From assembly GCA_029256485.1 (NCBI GenBank), contig JAQSXU010000013.1, forward strand, positions 25,643 through 89,642: 64,000 nucleotides of DNA. Direction: 5' to 3'. The position numbers were made by a program, and so were the translations under genes. This document shows, in pieces, positions 54,983 to 64,000 of the stretch. Source of the DNA: Clostridiaceae bacterium (lineage in GTDB: Bacteria; Bacillota_A; Clostridia; Clostridiales; Clostridiaceae). The notes beneath the pieces are model-generated. The model was not told where the DNA came from. It saw nothing but the letters and a program-made list of their open reading frames with translations, and ran no database searches. Each line of letters begins with the position of its first letter. Position 1 is the stretch's first letter.

Positions 54983-55835
54983 TTTCTAAGTCACCCTCGC
55001 ATTCTTTAGTTCTTGTTGTAATTTTTTTTCTAAGTACATCAAAATAATCATAATCATTAAACCTAATTAATTTACATTTATGTGGATATGCGCTTACTGT
55101 AATAAAGTTATTATCGCCCATTTCCATAAATTCTTGCCCATCCAATGTTAAAAAAACGCTTTCATAGTTTCTGACAACTTGAACCTTAACTGTACTTTTG
55201 CTATCAACTATCAATGTTCTCATTCCTACTGAGTGAGGACAAATAGGTGTAATAGAAAATAAGGAAAGGGTTGGATACATTATTGGCCCTCCTGCTGATA
55301 GAGAATATGCTGTTGAACCTGTGGCCGTTGATATAATTACACCATCTGCTACAAATGTTGTATAAAATTTATTATCAATATATATATTATATTTTACTAT
55401 TCTTGCCAAAGTTCCTTTAGATAAAACAATATCATTAAGTGCAGGAAGCAATTTTTCCCCGTCGTTCTCTTCATAGATGCATTGAAGGATTGCTCTTTCC
55501 TCAATTTCATATTCATCTTTAAGTAATGCCTTCAGAGCAGGAAGACAGTGGCTTATTTCCACCTGTGCTAAAAAACCTAGATGTCCAATATTTATTCCTA
55601 ATATAGGAACCTGAAATTTAGAAATTGCCCTGGCTGTACTCAAAATTGTTCCATCCCCGCCAAGAACAATCATTGCATCCAGTTTTTCATTTTCAATGTT
55701 ATCTAATCCTAAAGTATCCTTATATACAATTATTTTTACTTCTCTGTCTATATTATAAATATTACTACTAATGTAGTTCAATATATTTTCATAATCTTTT
55801 TTAGAGGTATTTACATTAATCCCAATATTTTTCAT
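54972..55835 (-). CDS. nadK: NAD kinase
   Basis: 287 residues. The ATP/NAD kinase motif [14 protein letters not shown] and the NAD-binding [24 protein letters not shown] are present. It makes NADP+ from NAD+, complementary to nfnAB-driven NADPH supply. It is coupled to tlyA (2-nt gap) and argR (overlap). Confidence 0.95.
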   Translation of the reverse strand: MKNIGINVNTSKKDYENILNYISSNIYNIDREVKIIVYKDTLGLDNIENEKLDAMIVLGGDGTILSTARAISKFQVPILGINIGHLGFLAQVEISHCLPALKALLKDEYEIEERAILQCIYEENDGEKLLPALNDIVLSKGTLARIVKYNIYIDNKFYTTFVADGVIISTATGSTAYSLSAGGPIMYPTLSLFSITPICPHSVGMRTLIVDSKSTVKVQVVRNYESVFLTLDGQEFMEMGDNNFITVSAYPHKCKLIRFNDYDYFDVLRKKITTRTKECEGDLENES

Positions 55836-55837
55836 AG

Positions 55838-56656
55838 CTACTCTCCATTTAAATTTTTATGCGCTTTTTCTACTAATTCTTCTATTTGCTCCATGACGAA
55901 GCTTTCTTCAAAACTTTTATCCTTGGTAAAGTAAATTAAGTATTCTATATTACCTTCTGGGCCTTTAATTGGAGAATAATCTATAGCCCTGATTTTCAAA
56001 TCCAATTTTTTAATAAATGCTGCTATTTTTTCAATGACCTCAATATGTGTAGATTTTTCTCTTACAACTCCCTTTTTTCCAACTTTCTCCCTGCCAGCTT
56101 CAAACTGAGGCTTTATTAATGCCATTATTTCTCCAGTTTCGTCAAGCAGGTTTATAGCTGCGGGAATTACCTTTTCTAAAGATATAAATGAAACATCAAT
56201 GCTGGCAAACTGTGCTAGTTCCCCTATTTGTTCCGGTGTAACATATCTAATGTTAGTTCTCTCCATGCAAACAACCCTAGGATCTATTCTCAGCTTCCAT
56301 GCAAACTGCCCATATCCAACATCAACGGAAAATACTTTTTTTGCATTATTTTGAAGCATACAGTCTGTAAATCCTCCAGTAGATGCACCTATATCAATGC
56401 AAATTTTATTTTTTAAATCAATATTAAAATTATTAACAGCTTTTTCAAGCTTTAAACCACCCCTGCTGACATATGGAAGTTCCGTTCCCTTAAATTCTAT
56501 TTTTGAATTTTCTTTCACTTTTTCGCCGCATTTATCAACCCTTATGTCATCTACAAAAATTTCACCTGCCATAATGCTGGCTCTTGCCCTTTCCCTTGAT
56601 TGGAAAATTCCCTTATTAACAAGTAGTACATCAATTCTTTCTTTTTTATCTGACAT
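55838..56656 (-). CDS. tlyA: TlyA family rRNA 2'-O-methyltransferase / hemolysin A homologue
   Basis: 272 residues. An N-terminal S4 RNA-binding domain (RIDVLLVNKGIFQSRERARA) and an FtsJ-like SAM methyltransferase domain (CIDIGASTGGFTDCMLQNNA) are visible. Members methylate ribosomal RNA. It sits in its conserved place between dxs and nadK, 18 nt from dxs. Confidence 0.93.
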   Translation of the reverse strand: MSDKKERIDVLLVNKGIFQSRERARASIMAGEIFVDDIRVDKCGEKVKENSKIEFKGTELPYVSRGGLKLEKAVNNFNIDLKNKICIDIGASTGGFTDCMLQNNAKKVFSVDVGYGQFAWKLRIDPRVVCMERTNIRYVTPEQIGELAQFASIDVSFISLEKVIPAAINLLDETGEIMALIKPQFEAGREKVGKKGVVREKSTHIEVIEKIAAFIKKLDLKIRAIDYSPIKGPEGNIEYLIYFTKDKSFEESFVMEQIEELVEKAHKNLNGE

Positions 56657-56674
56657 TTTTTGCTCCTTAATAAT

Positions 56675-58537
56675 TTATAATATGTTTAGCACACTATTTA
56701 CAATTCCATCTACATCTAATCCGTATAGCTTATATAATATATTTACATTTCCATGAGGAATAAATTCATCTTTAAATCCTAAATTTATAACCTTGGTGTT
56801 TTTATGAAGAGAATTTATAAATTCCAGAACCATAGAGCCAAAGCCTCCATGAATAACGTTATCCTCCAGTGTAATAATAGTATCTCCCTTTTCAGCCAGC
56901 GTCTTTAATAAATTTTCATCTATTGGTTTAACAAATGCTGCATTTATTACGGAAACATCAATACCTGAAGCTTTTAATTTTTCTCTAACTAGAACTGCAT
57001 TTTGAACCATTCTTCCAGTGGCAATAAGTGAAATGTTTCCCGATTCATGAATTACTTCCCATTTACCATAGCTAAAACTTTTAATAGGTGAAAGTGAGAT
57101 CTTATCACTATCACCGCCTCTAGGATATCTAATGGCAACTGGTCCATTAAAATTAATAGCCCATTTAAACATATATTTTAATTCCTCAGTACTCTTTGGA
57201 CACATTATTGTCATATTTGGCATCTGTGTTAAAAATGATAAATCGAATACCCCTTGATGGGTTTCCCCATCATCTCCAACAATACCAGCTCTGTCTATAG
57301 CCAACGTTACAGGAAGTTTCTGAATGCATATATCATGAATTACTTGGTCATATGCCCTTTGCAAAAATGTAGAATATACTGCGAACACAGGTTTAAGACC
57401 TGCACAGGCCATGCCTGCTGCCATTGTAACAGCATGCTGTTCAGCTATTCCTACATCGAAAAATCTTTTAGGAAAGCTTTCTGCGAACTTTGATAATCCT
57501 GTGCCATCCTTCATAGCCGCTGTAATAGCCACAATTTTATCATCCTCTTCAGCTAATTTAACAATAGCATCTCCAAATGCAGATGAATAACTTTTACCTG
57601 ATTTGCCTGATATTTCACCGCTATCACAATCAAATGGTCCAATACCGTGGAATTTTCCAGGATTCTTTTCTGCAAACTCGTATCCTTTTCCTTTCTTAGT
57701 TATAACATGTATAATAACTGGTTCTTTAGTATTCTTTGCCAGCTTAAGTACTCTGCTCATATCCTTTATATTATGCCCATCTATTGGCCCTAAATACTTT
57801 ATTCCCATATCTTCAAAAAGCATACTTGGCACCATAATTTGCTTAATTCCATTTTTAATCTTTTTAATACTTGCAGTCATGCCCTTGCCTATATTTGGTA
57901 TTTTACTTATAGCATTGTCAACTTCCTCTTTTAATTTATTATAATTAGGATCCAATCTGACTTTGCTTAAATATGTTGACATGCCTCCAACATTTTTTGA
58001 AATTGACATTTGATTATCATTTAAAATAATAATCATCTTTGTCTTGCTGTATCCTATATCATTTAAAGCCTCAAAAGCCATACCTCCAGTTAATGCGCCA
58101 TCTCCAATTACCGCTACTACATCATTTTTTTCACCTTTCAAATCTCTGGCTTTGGCCATACCTAATGCTGCTGAAAGAGAAGTGCTGCTGTGGCCGGTGT
58201 CAAACATATCATAGCTGCTTTCATTTCTTTTTGGAAATCCACTTAAACCTCCGTATTGTCTTAAAGTATCAAATTTATCTTTTCTTCCAGTTAATATTTT
58301 ATGTACATAGGCTTGATGCCCAACATCCCAAATAAGCTTATCCTTTTCGAAGTCAAATACATTATACAAACTTATTGTTAACTCAACTACACCAAGGTTT
58401 GAAGCTAAGTGTCCTCCCGTTTTAGATACTTTTTCGACTAAAAATTCTCTAATTTCATTTGAAAATTCATTTAATTGCTGAAGTGACATTCTTTTTATTT
58501 GCCCTGGTCCCATGTATTCATTTAACAAAGTATACAT
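56675..58537 (-). CDS. dxs: 1-deoxy-D-xylulose-5-phosphate synthase
   Basis: About 620 residues. The ATG at 58537 has AAAAGGA 9 nt upstream and is preferred over the ATG at 58543, which directly abuts the oapA stop. TPP motif [14 protein letters not shown]...[18 protein letters not shown], and transketolase segment [15 protein letters not shown] are present. It makes DXP for the MEP isoprenoid pathway. Co-transcription with oapA links isoprenoid synthesis to the OLE RNA locus. Confidence 0.96.
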   Translation of the reverse strand: MYTLLNEYMGPGQIKRMSLQQLNEFSNEIREFLVEKVSKTGGHLASNLGVVELTISLYNVFDFEKDKLIWDVGHQAYVHKILTGRKDKFDTLRQYGGLSGFPKRNESSYDMFDTGHSSTSLSAALGMAKARDLKGEKNDVVAVIGDGALTGGMAFEALNDIGYSKTKMIIILNDNQMSISKNVGGMSTYLSKVRLDPNYNKLKEEVDNAISKIPNIGKGMTASIKKIKNGIKQIMVPSMLFEDMGIKYLGPIDGHNIKDMSRVLKLAKNTKEPVIIHVITKKGKGYEFAEKNPGKFHGIGPFDCDSGEISGKSGKSYSSAFGDAIVKLAEEDDKIVAITAAMKDGTGLSKFAESFPKRFFDVGIAEQHAVTMAAGMACAGLKPVFAVYSTFLQRAYDQVIHDICIQKLPVTLAIDRAGIVGDDGETHQGVFDLSFLTQMPNMTIMCPKSTEELKYMFKWAINFNGPVAIRYPRGGDSDKISLSPIKSFSYGKWEVIHESGNISLIATGRMVQNAVLVREKLKASGIDVSVINAAFVKPIDENLLKTLAEKGDTIITLEDNVIHGGFGSMVLEFINSLHKNTKVINLGFKDEFIPHGNVNILYKLYGLDVDGIVNSVLNIL

Positions 58538-58543
58538 ATTCAT

Positions 58544-59110
58544 CTATCCTTTTTTAAAAAAGTTTATTATTTTAGAAACTTTCATTATAATGTTATTACT
58601 GCTATTTATAGCAAATCCCTTGCCAATAGCCTTTCCCCCAACTGTCATTGAGGTAATTACTATTCCTACTAATGTACTAACAATAGTAGCATTAATATTA
58701 TGAAAAAGCAAAAGTACTTTATTAACTATAATAAATCCAATGGAGCCGCTTATTATTCCGCATACGTCTCCTATAACATCATTACAGAAGCTAGATACCT
58801 TTTCCGCATTTCTTATTAATCTAATGGCAACTTTGGAACCCTTTATTTTTTTTGAAGCCATTGCATGAAATGGAACTTCATCAGCAGAGGTTACTGCAAT
58901 ACCTATTATATCAAAAATTATACCAGTAAGTATTACTAAAATCAGCAAAATAATAGCTACTAACAAATTTACCTTGTTTAGTAGCACATCAGAAAAAAGC
59001 GAAGCACTTCCACTAAACAAAATAGACCACATTATCGCTGTGATAATCCATTTAGTACTAGTTTTAACTCCGCTTTTTTTATTTTCAGTTCTTGCTTTAT
59101 CGCTTCCCAA
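58544..59110 (-). CDS. oapA: OLE-associated protein A (OapA), DUF21-like membrane protein
   Basis: 188 residues with a TTG start: GGAGGGG lies 5 nt upstream and no ATG fits. The head is basic (MGSDKARTENKKSGVKTSTK) and is followed by about four membrane helices, with the conserved VTSADEVPFHAMASKKIKGSK and RLIRNAEKVSSFCNDVIGDVCG between them. Sometimes annotated as CorB-like. Its position immediately after the OLE RNA and before dxs is the diagnostic context for OapA, which binds the RNA at the membrane. Confidence 0.88.
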   Translation of the reverse strand: MGSDKARTENKKSGVKTSTKWIITAIMWSILFSGSASLFSDVLLNKVNLLVAIILLILVILTGIIFDIIGIAVTSADEVPFHAMASKKIKGSKVAIRLIRNAEKVSSFCNDVIGDVCGIISGSIGFIIVNKVLLLFHNINATIVSTLVGIVITSMTVGGKAIGKGFAINSSNNIIMKVSKIINFFKKG

Positions 59111-59179
59111 AAAAACCCCTCCAGAATTCAGTTGATAGTAGACAGTTACTATAAACTCTCAACTGTATGTAGAAGGTGG

Positions 59180-59759
59180 TAGTATATTAAGTAAAATTTA
59201 CGGCTTAGGTCCAGTTGGATTTCCCGAAGAGCAACCAAAATGTCGCCATTTTGACGGTTTCCCTTTAATACTCTTCCTATAGAGTTACCAGCTATAGTAC
59301 TGGATTGCCACTTAGTCCGTACTGCAATCCTCAACATACTTAAATAAATAACAGTCTAGGAGTTTTCCTCAACAGTTAGGTATTCCCCTAGCCTCTTTTG
59401 CATTATGGGTTTCATTAAGCGATAACTTACAGCTTTTTGGCCAAAAGCTAAAGTATGATCTTACCTCTACCCATCACACTCAAGGCAGGCTACACTGCAC
59501 ATAGCTAAATCACCACAATGCAGGTTTAATCCATTGTCGTACATTGGGCCGCTAGCCCAATACACAAGCAATGGTCTCCACGAAGGTAGGGTCAGATTCG
59601 CATGCCATTGCGATTGCCCCATCCCCCTTACTCCCAGCACAAGCCCATGACTGGGCGTCATAAGCAAGCACAAGGAACTTCATCGATGTGCCCTTTAGCG
59701 GATTTTTAGCCCCGCCTTCAAGAAATACTTACCCGACTAGAATACTGCACCACCATTTA
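59180..59759 (-). ncRNA. ole: OLE RNA (ornate, large, extremophilic RNA)
   Basis: A 580-nt, relatively GC-rich, gene-free segment transcribed toward oapA. Stems visible include ATTGGGC/GCCCAAT (59543-59561), AGCTTTT/AAAAGCT around a GGCC (about 59431-59449), GGATTGC/GCAATCC (59302-59330) and AAAATG/CATTTT (59237-59252). Location between ispA and oapA, length, and its own promoter match OLE RNA, which localises to the membrane with OapA and affects tolerance of stress such as ethanol, cold and metals. I identified it by context and structure, not by covariance search. The 5' end is set by the promoter; the 3' end is approximate. Confidence 0.88.
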
Positions 59760-59765
59760 AGAACA

Positions 59766-59794
59766 ATTATATCATACACATTGTTCAATATCAA
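59766..59794 (-). promoter_or_regulatory. Sigma-A promoter of the OLE RNA
   Basis: On the minus strand TTGATA (59794-59789), 17-bp spacer, TATAAT (59771-59766); start predicted near 59759. This lies 50-80 nt after the ispA stop, so OLE need not depend on readthrough. Confidence 0.82.
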
Positions 59795-59842
59795 AGCTTC
59801 AAATTTGTCATTTAAAGCATTAATAATATTAATAGGTTAAAT

Positions 59843-60730
59843 TTAGCTAACCCTGTTTAGTAATTTAACAGTTAGATCTTTCAGGACATTGGTGTCTCTA
59901 TTAATCATTTTAAGGTAACTAATGCACTTATCAGATATATTTTCACACATCTCTTTACACTCATTAATACCATAAACTGAAACAAATGTTGTTTTATTGT
60001 TAGATTCATCAACGTTTGTATTTTTACCTAGTTTTGAGCTTTCACCTATTACATCTAAAATGTCATCCTTAATTTGAAATGCCAGCCCCAGGCTTTCTCC
60101 ATACAATCCAAGTAAATTTAGATCCTCATCGCTTGCTCCACCTAATGTAGCTCCAGCAACAATAGAAGCTTTTATCAGTGCTCCTGTTTTCTTTTTATGC
60201 ATATATTCCAGCTCTGCTAATTGAATAGCTTTATTTTCTGCCAGAATATCTACTACTTGACCTCCTATCATTCCTGATGGTCCAGATGCGTTGCTGATTA
60301 TAGAAGCTGCCTTTATACATTCCGGTCCAAGTTTATAGCTCAAATCAAACAATATGCTCATTGCCTCATTTAACAGTCCATCACCAGCAAGTAAAGCAAT
60401 TGCATCCCCATATACTTTATGATTTGTGGGCTTACCTCTTCTTAAGTCATCATTATCCATACATGGTAAATCGTCATGAATAAGAGAATATGTTTGGATC
60501 ATTTCCAGTGCACCTGCTGCATCAAGTACAGTTTTATAGTCCTTTTTATATAACATATATCCCAATAATAATAAAATAGGTCGAATTCTCTTGCCCCCAG
60601 CATTTAAACTGTAATCCATAGCCTGGAATAACATACTGTCATAACTGCCTTTATTATTAAAATATACTCTGCACCATTCATCAATTTCTTTTTTTAATAA
60701 TTCAATAGTATTGCCATTATCTTTATTCAT
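59843..60730 (-). CDS. ispA: Polyprenyl synthetase (farnesyl/geranyl diphosphate synthase)
   Basis: 295 residues from the ATG at 60730, with GGAGTG 7 nt upstream. The first Asp-rich motif is DDLPCMDNDD and the second DDILD, with GGKRIRP and KTGALI between. It condenses IPP with allylic diphosphates to supply farnesyl diphosphate for undecaprenyl and quinone lipids. It is in an operon with xseA-xseB upstream and OLE RNA downstream. Confidence 0.94.
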   Translation of the reverse strand: MNKDNGNTIELLKKEIDEWCRVYFNNKGSYDSMLFQAMDYSLNAGGKRIRPILLLLGYMLYKKDYKTVLDAAGALEMIQTYSLIHDDLPCMDNDDLRRGKPTNHKVYGDAIALLAGDGLLNEAMSILFDLSYKLGPECIKAASIISNASGPSGMIGGQVVDILAENKAIQLAELEYMHKKKTGALIKASIVAGATLGGASDEDLNLLGLYGESLGLAFQIKDDILDVIGESSKLGKNTNVDESNNKTTFVSVYGINECKEMCENISDKCISYLKMINRDTNVLKDLTVKLLNRVS

Positions 60731-60754
60731 GGTAATCACTCCAATAAAAACAAA

Positions 60755-60973
60755 TTATTTTTCTTCAATAAAATTTTGTTCACCCTGCCCAGTTAGAATT
60801 TTTATTTTTCCCTCAGCTTCATTTAGAGTTTTGTATAGTAAATTACATAGTTTTATTCCTTCTTCATAATTTTTCATTGATTCACTTAGGGATAGTTCAG
60901 AACTATCCATTTTATTTACTATGTTTTCAAGTCTTTTCATCATTTCTTCATAACTTTCAGCTTTTTTAGGCAT
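60755..60973 (-). CDS. xseB: Exodeoxyribonuclease VII small subunit
   Basis: 72 residues with the family pattern SYEEMMKRLENIVNKMDSSE, LSLSESMKNYEEGIKLC. It is a helical-hairpin partner of XseA for single-strand DNA degradation. It is 36 nt after xseA and 24 nt before ispA. Confidence 0.95.
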   Translation of the reverse strand: MPKKAESYEEMMKRLENIVNKMDSSELSLSESMKNYEEGIKLCNLLYKTLNEAEGKIKILTGQGEQNFIEEK

Positions 60974-61009
60974 TATAGCATCTCCTCACAATATATTGTT
61001 ATAAAGCTT

Positions 61010-62206
61010 CTATTTTGGGGCCTTTTTTATATTTATATTTCCATCCTTTAAAATAACCTTGAATTCTTTTAACTCTTCTAAAACTTTCACTTCTGTAACA
61101 ATTTTATCTTCAGGATCTTCAATTACTGAATATCCTTTATTTAAAACATTTAGAGGATTATGAGCAGATAGAAGAGAGTTTAGTCTGCTTAGCTTTTCCT
61201 TATTTATATTAATTTTATTGTTCATTTTAAATTCTAATAAGCTCTTATTGCTGTCTATATGTGTATACTCGTTAATTATAAAATTTGCAGGGCTGTTCAG
61301 TTCTAAGCTTTTACTTAATACATGAACCTTGCTGTAGCTGTTTTCAATTTTATTGTAAAATGCAGTTTTTATGGAATTTTGATAACTGTTTATTTGGTTA
61401 TTTAACTCTGATAAATTAAACACTGCAATCTCAGCCGCAGCAGATGGTGTAGGAGCTCTTTTATCTGAAACAAAATCAGCAATAGTAAAATCTGTTTCAT
61501 GCCCAATTCCAGTTACAATTGGAATTTTGGAGTCATATATTGCCTTGGCCACATTTTCCTCATTAAAGCTCCATAATTCCTCAATAGAACCTCCTCCTCT
61601 AGCTAGTATTATAACATCTATGTCATTATATTTATTTAATTCTGAAATTCCCTTAATTATATCTGGTTCTGCATTATTTCCTTGAACTAAGGCTGGATAA
61701 ATAATTAATTCTATCAGCGGATTTCTTCTTTTTGAAACATTGATTATGTCTCTTATTGCAGCACCAGTGGGGGAAGTTACTACCCCTATTTTTTTAGCAT
61801 ACTTAGGTATCTGCCTTTTATGTTCTAATGCAAAAAGGCCCTGTTTTTCTAACTTAGCCTTCATTTTTTCAAATTCCACATATAATTCTCCAAGGCCCTC
61901 AATGTCCATATGCTCGCAGTAAAGCTGGTATGCTCCATCCTTTTGATAAACTGAAACCCTTCCTCTTACTATGACCTTAGCTCCGTCTTCAGGAGTAAAA
62001 TTCAGCTTTTCAGCATTATTTTTGAACATAATGCAGTTAATTTTACCCACCTCATCTTTTAAAGAAAAATACAAATGGCCGCTGCTATGTAATTTAAAAT
62101 TTGAGATTTCGCCTTTTATACTTAAATTTCCCAATATGAAGTCATTATCCATTATTTTCTTTATATAATTATTTAGAGCTGAAACTGTTAATGTTTTAAT
62201 AAACAT
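61010..62206 (-). CDS. xseA: Exodeoxyribonuclease VII large subunit
   Basis: 398 residues from the ATG at 62206 (GAGAGG upstream); the ATG at 62224 has no RBS. An N-terminal OB fold (LGNLSIKGEISNFKLHSSGH) is followed by the catalytic domain with VVTSPTGAAIRDI and ILARGGGSIEELWSFNEE and HETDFTIADFVSDKRAPTPSAAAE. It degrades single-stranded DNA with XseB. Confidence 0.95.
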   Translation of the reverse strand: MFIKTLTVSALNNYIKKIMDNDFILGNLSIKGEISNFKLHSSGHLYFSLKDEVGKINCIMFKNNAEKLNFTPEDGAKVIVRGRVSVYQKDGAYQLYCEHMDIEGLGELYVEFEKMKAKLEKQGLFALEHKRQIPKYAKKIGVVTSPTGAAIRDIINVSKRRNPLIELIIYPALVQGNNAEPDIIKGISELNKYNDIDVIILARGGGSIEELWSFNEENVAKAIYDSKIPIVTGIGHETDFTIADFVSDKRAPTPSAAAEIAVFNLSELNNQINSYQNSIKTAFYNKIENSYSKVHVLSKSLELNSPANFIINEYTHIDSNKSLLEFKMNNKININKEKLSRLNSLLSAHNPLNVLNKGYSVIEDPEDKIVTEVKVLEELKEFKVILKDGNINIKKAPK

Positions 62207-62298
62207 ACAAATTAAACCTCTCACTAGTATTTACTTTGCAAAAAACTTATTACATTGTACTAAGCACAATGTAAAATTATTATTTCAAAGTATTTATT

Positions 62299-62329
62299 AA
62301 GCTTCAGATGGAAATTCCTTCTGAAGCTT
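62299..62329 (-). terminator. Weak hairpin between nusB and xseA
   Basis: AAGCTTCAGA / TCTGAAGCTT with an 11-nt loop follows nusB, but only AATAAATAC comes after it on the minus strand. It may be an attenuator or RNA processing site rather than a strong terminator. Confidence 0.5.
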
Positions 62330-62337
62330 TCACGTAA

Positions 62338-62808
62338 TTATTTTACAGAATTTTTTAACAGGTTATCTAATACACCATTGATAAATGAAGCTGACTTTTC
62401 ATCGGAATATGTTTTTCCCATTTCTACAGCTTCGTTAATGCAGACAGCAGTTGGAACATCTTTGCTATATAGAAGCTCATATGCACCAATTCTTAAAATA
62501 CATAAGTCTACCTTATTGAGTCTATTCAGCTTCCAATTTTTTAGATATTTGCATATTTCAGAGTCCAGTGACTCCATATTTTCTTCAATACCCTTTAATA
62601 ATTTTGTTATATAAACTAAGTCTATATCATCTATATCAATAGCTTCTCCATCCTTTTCCAGGTTTACACCTGTTAAGCTGTTCAAATTCAAATCACCTTT
62701 ATCGCTATTTTCCTTTAAATTTAAAATTACATCCTTAAACTCTTCCTTATTGGCCGTCATCTGAAATAATAGTTTCATGGCTGTTTCTCTGGATTTTCTT
62801 CTATTCAT
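62338..62808 (-). CDS. nusB: Transcription antitermination factor NusB
   Basis: 156 residues. The N-terminus RRKSRETAMKLLFQMT and the C-terminal LRIGAYELLYSKDVPTAVCINEAVEMGKTYSDEKSASFINGVLD are the NusB signatures. A family-size insertion near residues 45-55 is variable. It binds boxA RNA with S10 for rRNA antitermination. Confidence 0.95.
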   Translation of the reverse strand: MNRRKSRETAMKLLFQMTANKEEFKDVILNLKENSDKGDLNLNSLTGVNLEKDGEAIDIDDIDLVYITKLLKGIEENMESLDSEICKYLKNWKLNRLNKVDLCILRIGAYELLYSKDVPTAVCINEAVEMGKTYSDEKSASFINGVLDNLLKNSVK

Positions 62809-62876
62809 TTCTTTCCTCCTATGGCTTTTATTAAAATTATTGTCACAAAGTGCGCATCTTATTCTTAGCGTAATTA

Positions 62877-62905
62877 AACACCCCCTGAGAACAGAGGGTG
62901 TTTTT
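62877..62905. terminator. Terminator between asp23 and nusB
   Basis: AAACACCCCCTG / CAGAGGGTGTTT (one mismatch, short loop). T-runs flank both sides. Confidence 0.75.
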
Positions 62906-62933
62906 AGTTAAAAAACATATTAATATAAGAAGC

Positions 62934-63329
62934 TTATTCCTCTTCGTTTACTTCAATACTATCTTCTAACTTTGGAATTAAAATATTCTGTACATGTATG
63001 TTAATTGTGGATACAGTCAAACCTGTCATGGATTCAACTGCCTTTTTAACATTTTCCTGCACAGCCACCGCTACCTCAGGGATTCTAATACCATATTCTA
63101 CAACAACAAATAAATCTATTGAAGCGCTGTTTTCCCCAACACTTACTTTTACACCTTTGGATATATTCTTCTTTCCAGATAATATTTGTGTTATTCCACC
63201 CGCAAGGCCAGCACTCATTCCAACAATACCTTTAATTTCAGTAGTTGCTAATCCTGCAATGACGCCAACTACCTCATCAGAAATTTTAACAATACCCATA
63301 TCTATTTCGTTTTTAATATTTTCTTCCAT
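62934..63329 (-). CDS. Asp23/Gls24 family envelope stress protein
   Basis: 131 residues; GGAGGG lies about 9 nt upstream. The family pattern IVKISDEVVGVIAGLATTEIKGIVGMSAG, then SASIDLFVVVEYGIRIPEVAVAVQENVKKAVESMTGL, is clear. Members (YqhY/AmaP partners) associate with the membrane and affect envelope or lipid homeostasis. It lies in its conserved place between spoIIIAH and nusB. Confidence 0.92.
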   Translation of the reverse strand: MEENIKNEIDMGIVKISDEVVGVIAGLATTEIKGIVGMSAGLAGGITQILSGKKNISKGVKVSVGENSASIDLFVVVEYGIRIPEVAVAVQENVKKAVESMTGLTVSTINIHVQNILIPKLEDSIEVNEEE

Positions 63330-63411
63330 CTCATGTAACCCTCCAATAACTGTTTACATTTATTGTTTATCTAATGTTTATTATATCAAATACAATTTCC
63401 TTTTACAAACA

Positions 63412-63909
63412 TTATTGTTTGCATTCTATGTCAACATTACTTAACTTTGTTATTTTTACAACTTCATTTTTAATTTCCCTTGTTTCTTTATCCGTTAATT
63501 TGTCCTTTCCCTTAACAATTAAGGTAACCTTATCTTCATTTATCTGGCATATTGCCTCTTCATAACCTTTAGCTTTTAAAGCAGTTTCAACCTTTTGTTC
63601 ATTATTAGTATCTAAAGCTAGCTTAGTATACTTTTTTTCTGCATCAGCCTTATTTTCTTTTGAAACATTATTATCGTCTATTAGTGCCTTTAAAGTTTGC
63701 AATGTTTGATTGTTCTGCTGATCTCTTGTAAGTTTTGCTTCAGCAAAGAAATCTGTTGTAGTGCTGTTATTTGCTTTCTTGGTATTAAAAGAAACAGTAC
63801 TGTCTGTGCCGTTTACATATAACGGGCTATTCAGCCTGGTAGCCAGCACTCCTGCACATACTATTAAAGCCAGTAACGCAACAATTATAACTGCCTGTTT
63901 TTTATTCAT
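63412..63909 (-). CDS. spoIIIAH: Stage III sporulation protein AH
   Basis: 165 residues; AGGGGG lies upstream of the ATG. One N-terminal membrane helix (AVIIVALLALIVCAGVLAT) is followed by an extracytoplasmic region with the YscJ/FliF-like ring-building domain (KALIDDNNVSKENKADAEKK to VVKITKLSNVDIECKQ). SpoIIIAH pairs with forespore SpoIIQ to form the mother cell-forespore channel. It is last of the spoIIIA operon. Confidence 0.93.
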   Translation of the reverse strand: MNKKQAVIIVALLALIVCAGVLATRLNSPLYVNGTDSTVSFNTKKANNSTTTDFFAEAKLTRDQQNNQTLQTLKALIDDNNVSKENKADAEKKYTKLALDTNNEQKVETALKAKGYEEAICQINEDKVTLIVKGKDKLTDKETREIKNEVVKITKLSNVDIECKQ

Positions 63910-63967
63910 TTTAATTCCCCCTATCTACCTTTCTAAAGAATTATATGCATAAAGCATTTATTATATA

Positions 63968-64000
63968 CTATTTTTTCATAGGATAAACAGTAACTTTGTT
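63968..64000 (-). CDS. spoIIIAG: Stage III sporulation protein AG, C-terminal end (runs off window)
   Basis: The last ten codons, NKVTVYPMKK and a TAG stop, match the end of SpoIIIAG, which always precedes spoIIIAH. 58 nt separate the two genes. The call rests on the short match and position. Confidence 0.75.
   Translation of the reverse strand, partial: NKVTVYPMKK

Noticed and set aside
59149..59673. ORFs of 62 and 68 codons inside the ispA-oapA gap
   Set aside because: No ribosome sites, no family resemblance, and they fall inside the structured OLE RNA segment; treated as chance frames.
1..64000. tRNA, rRNA or CRISPR arrays
   Set aside because: No cloverleaf-like, rRNA-like or regularly spaced repeat sequences were seen on either strand.

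Overview
The window reads as chromosomal DNA of an endospore-forming, strictly anaerobic Clostridium (sensu stricto). It is very AT-rich with strong GGAGG ribosome sites. It carries spo0A, spoIVB, spoIIIAG/AH, spoIIM, gerW/ytfJ and prkA-yhbH-spoVR sporulation genes, a ferredoxin-linked transhydrogenase (nfnAB) and an iron-dependent butanol-type alcohol dehydrogenase. Nearly all genes lie on the minus strand, so operons read from high to low coordinates. Functions are from motif recognition by eye; no database search was possible.

Layout. 1-2590: Fe-S assembly (iscR-nifS-nifU) plus the start of a PRC-barrel gene. 2600-5460: a membrane metallophosphoesterase and a divergent, orphan [NiFe]-hydrogenase large-subunit homologue that has lost two of its four metal-binding cysteines. 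5490-11230: nfnAB, then an alcohol dehydrogenase with a well-matched sigma-54 promoter, paired palindromes and an adjacent AcoR-like sigma-54 activator. 11300-21000: degV, prkA-yhbH-spoVR, a VIT/VWA protein and a CapA-like protein. 21000-25450: small hypothetical genes, a DUF2935 protein and an uncharacterised two-gene flavin/iron-sulfur redox pair. 25500-37300: a block syntenic with the Bacillus spoIIM-xerD-deoB-punA-dacF region, with scpAB, ytfI/ytfJ, two tandem purine nucleoside phosphorylases and pyrimidine phosphorylase. 37480-39500: a secreted M4 metalloprotease.

39660-50590 is an accessory island of about 10.7 kb that appears to be integrated into the 3' end of spo0A. At its left edge lies a displaced second copy of the last ~57 codons of spo0A, still followed by a terminator. 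At its right edge lies the full-length spo0A, with a tyrosine recombinase directly downstream. The island holds three recombinase genes or remnants, an HNH-type protein, a helicase-like ATPase, an AbiGi/DUF2971-like protein, several orphan genes and hairpin-rich non-coding stretches. The full-length Spo0A lacks one isoleucine that I recall as conserved in the DNA-recognition helix. The displaced copy keeps that codon but has a 4-nt frameshift.

50400-64000: the conserved order spo0A-spoIVB-recN-argR-nadK-tlyA-dxs-oapA-[OLE RNA]-ispA-xseB-xseA-nusB-asp23-spoIIIAH-spoIIIAG. The ~580-nt gene-free segment between ispA and oapA matches the large structured OLE RNA by position, size and fold-rich sequence, and it has its own strong sigma-A promoter. 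A consensus sigma-H promoter with two 0A boxes precedes spo0A, consistent with autoregulated entry into sporulation.
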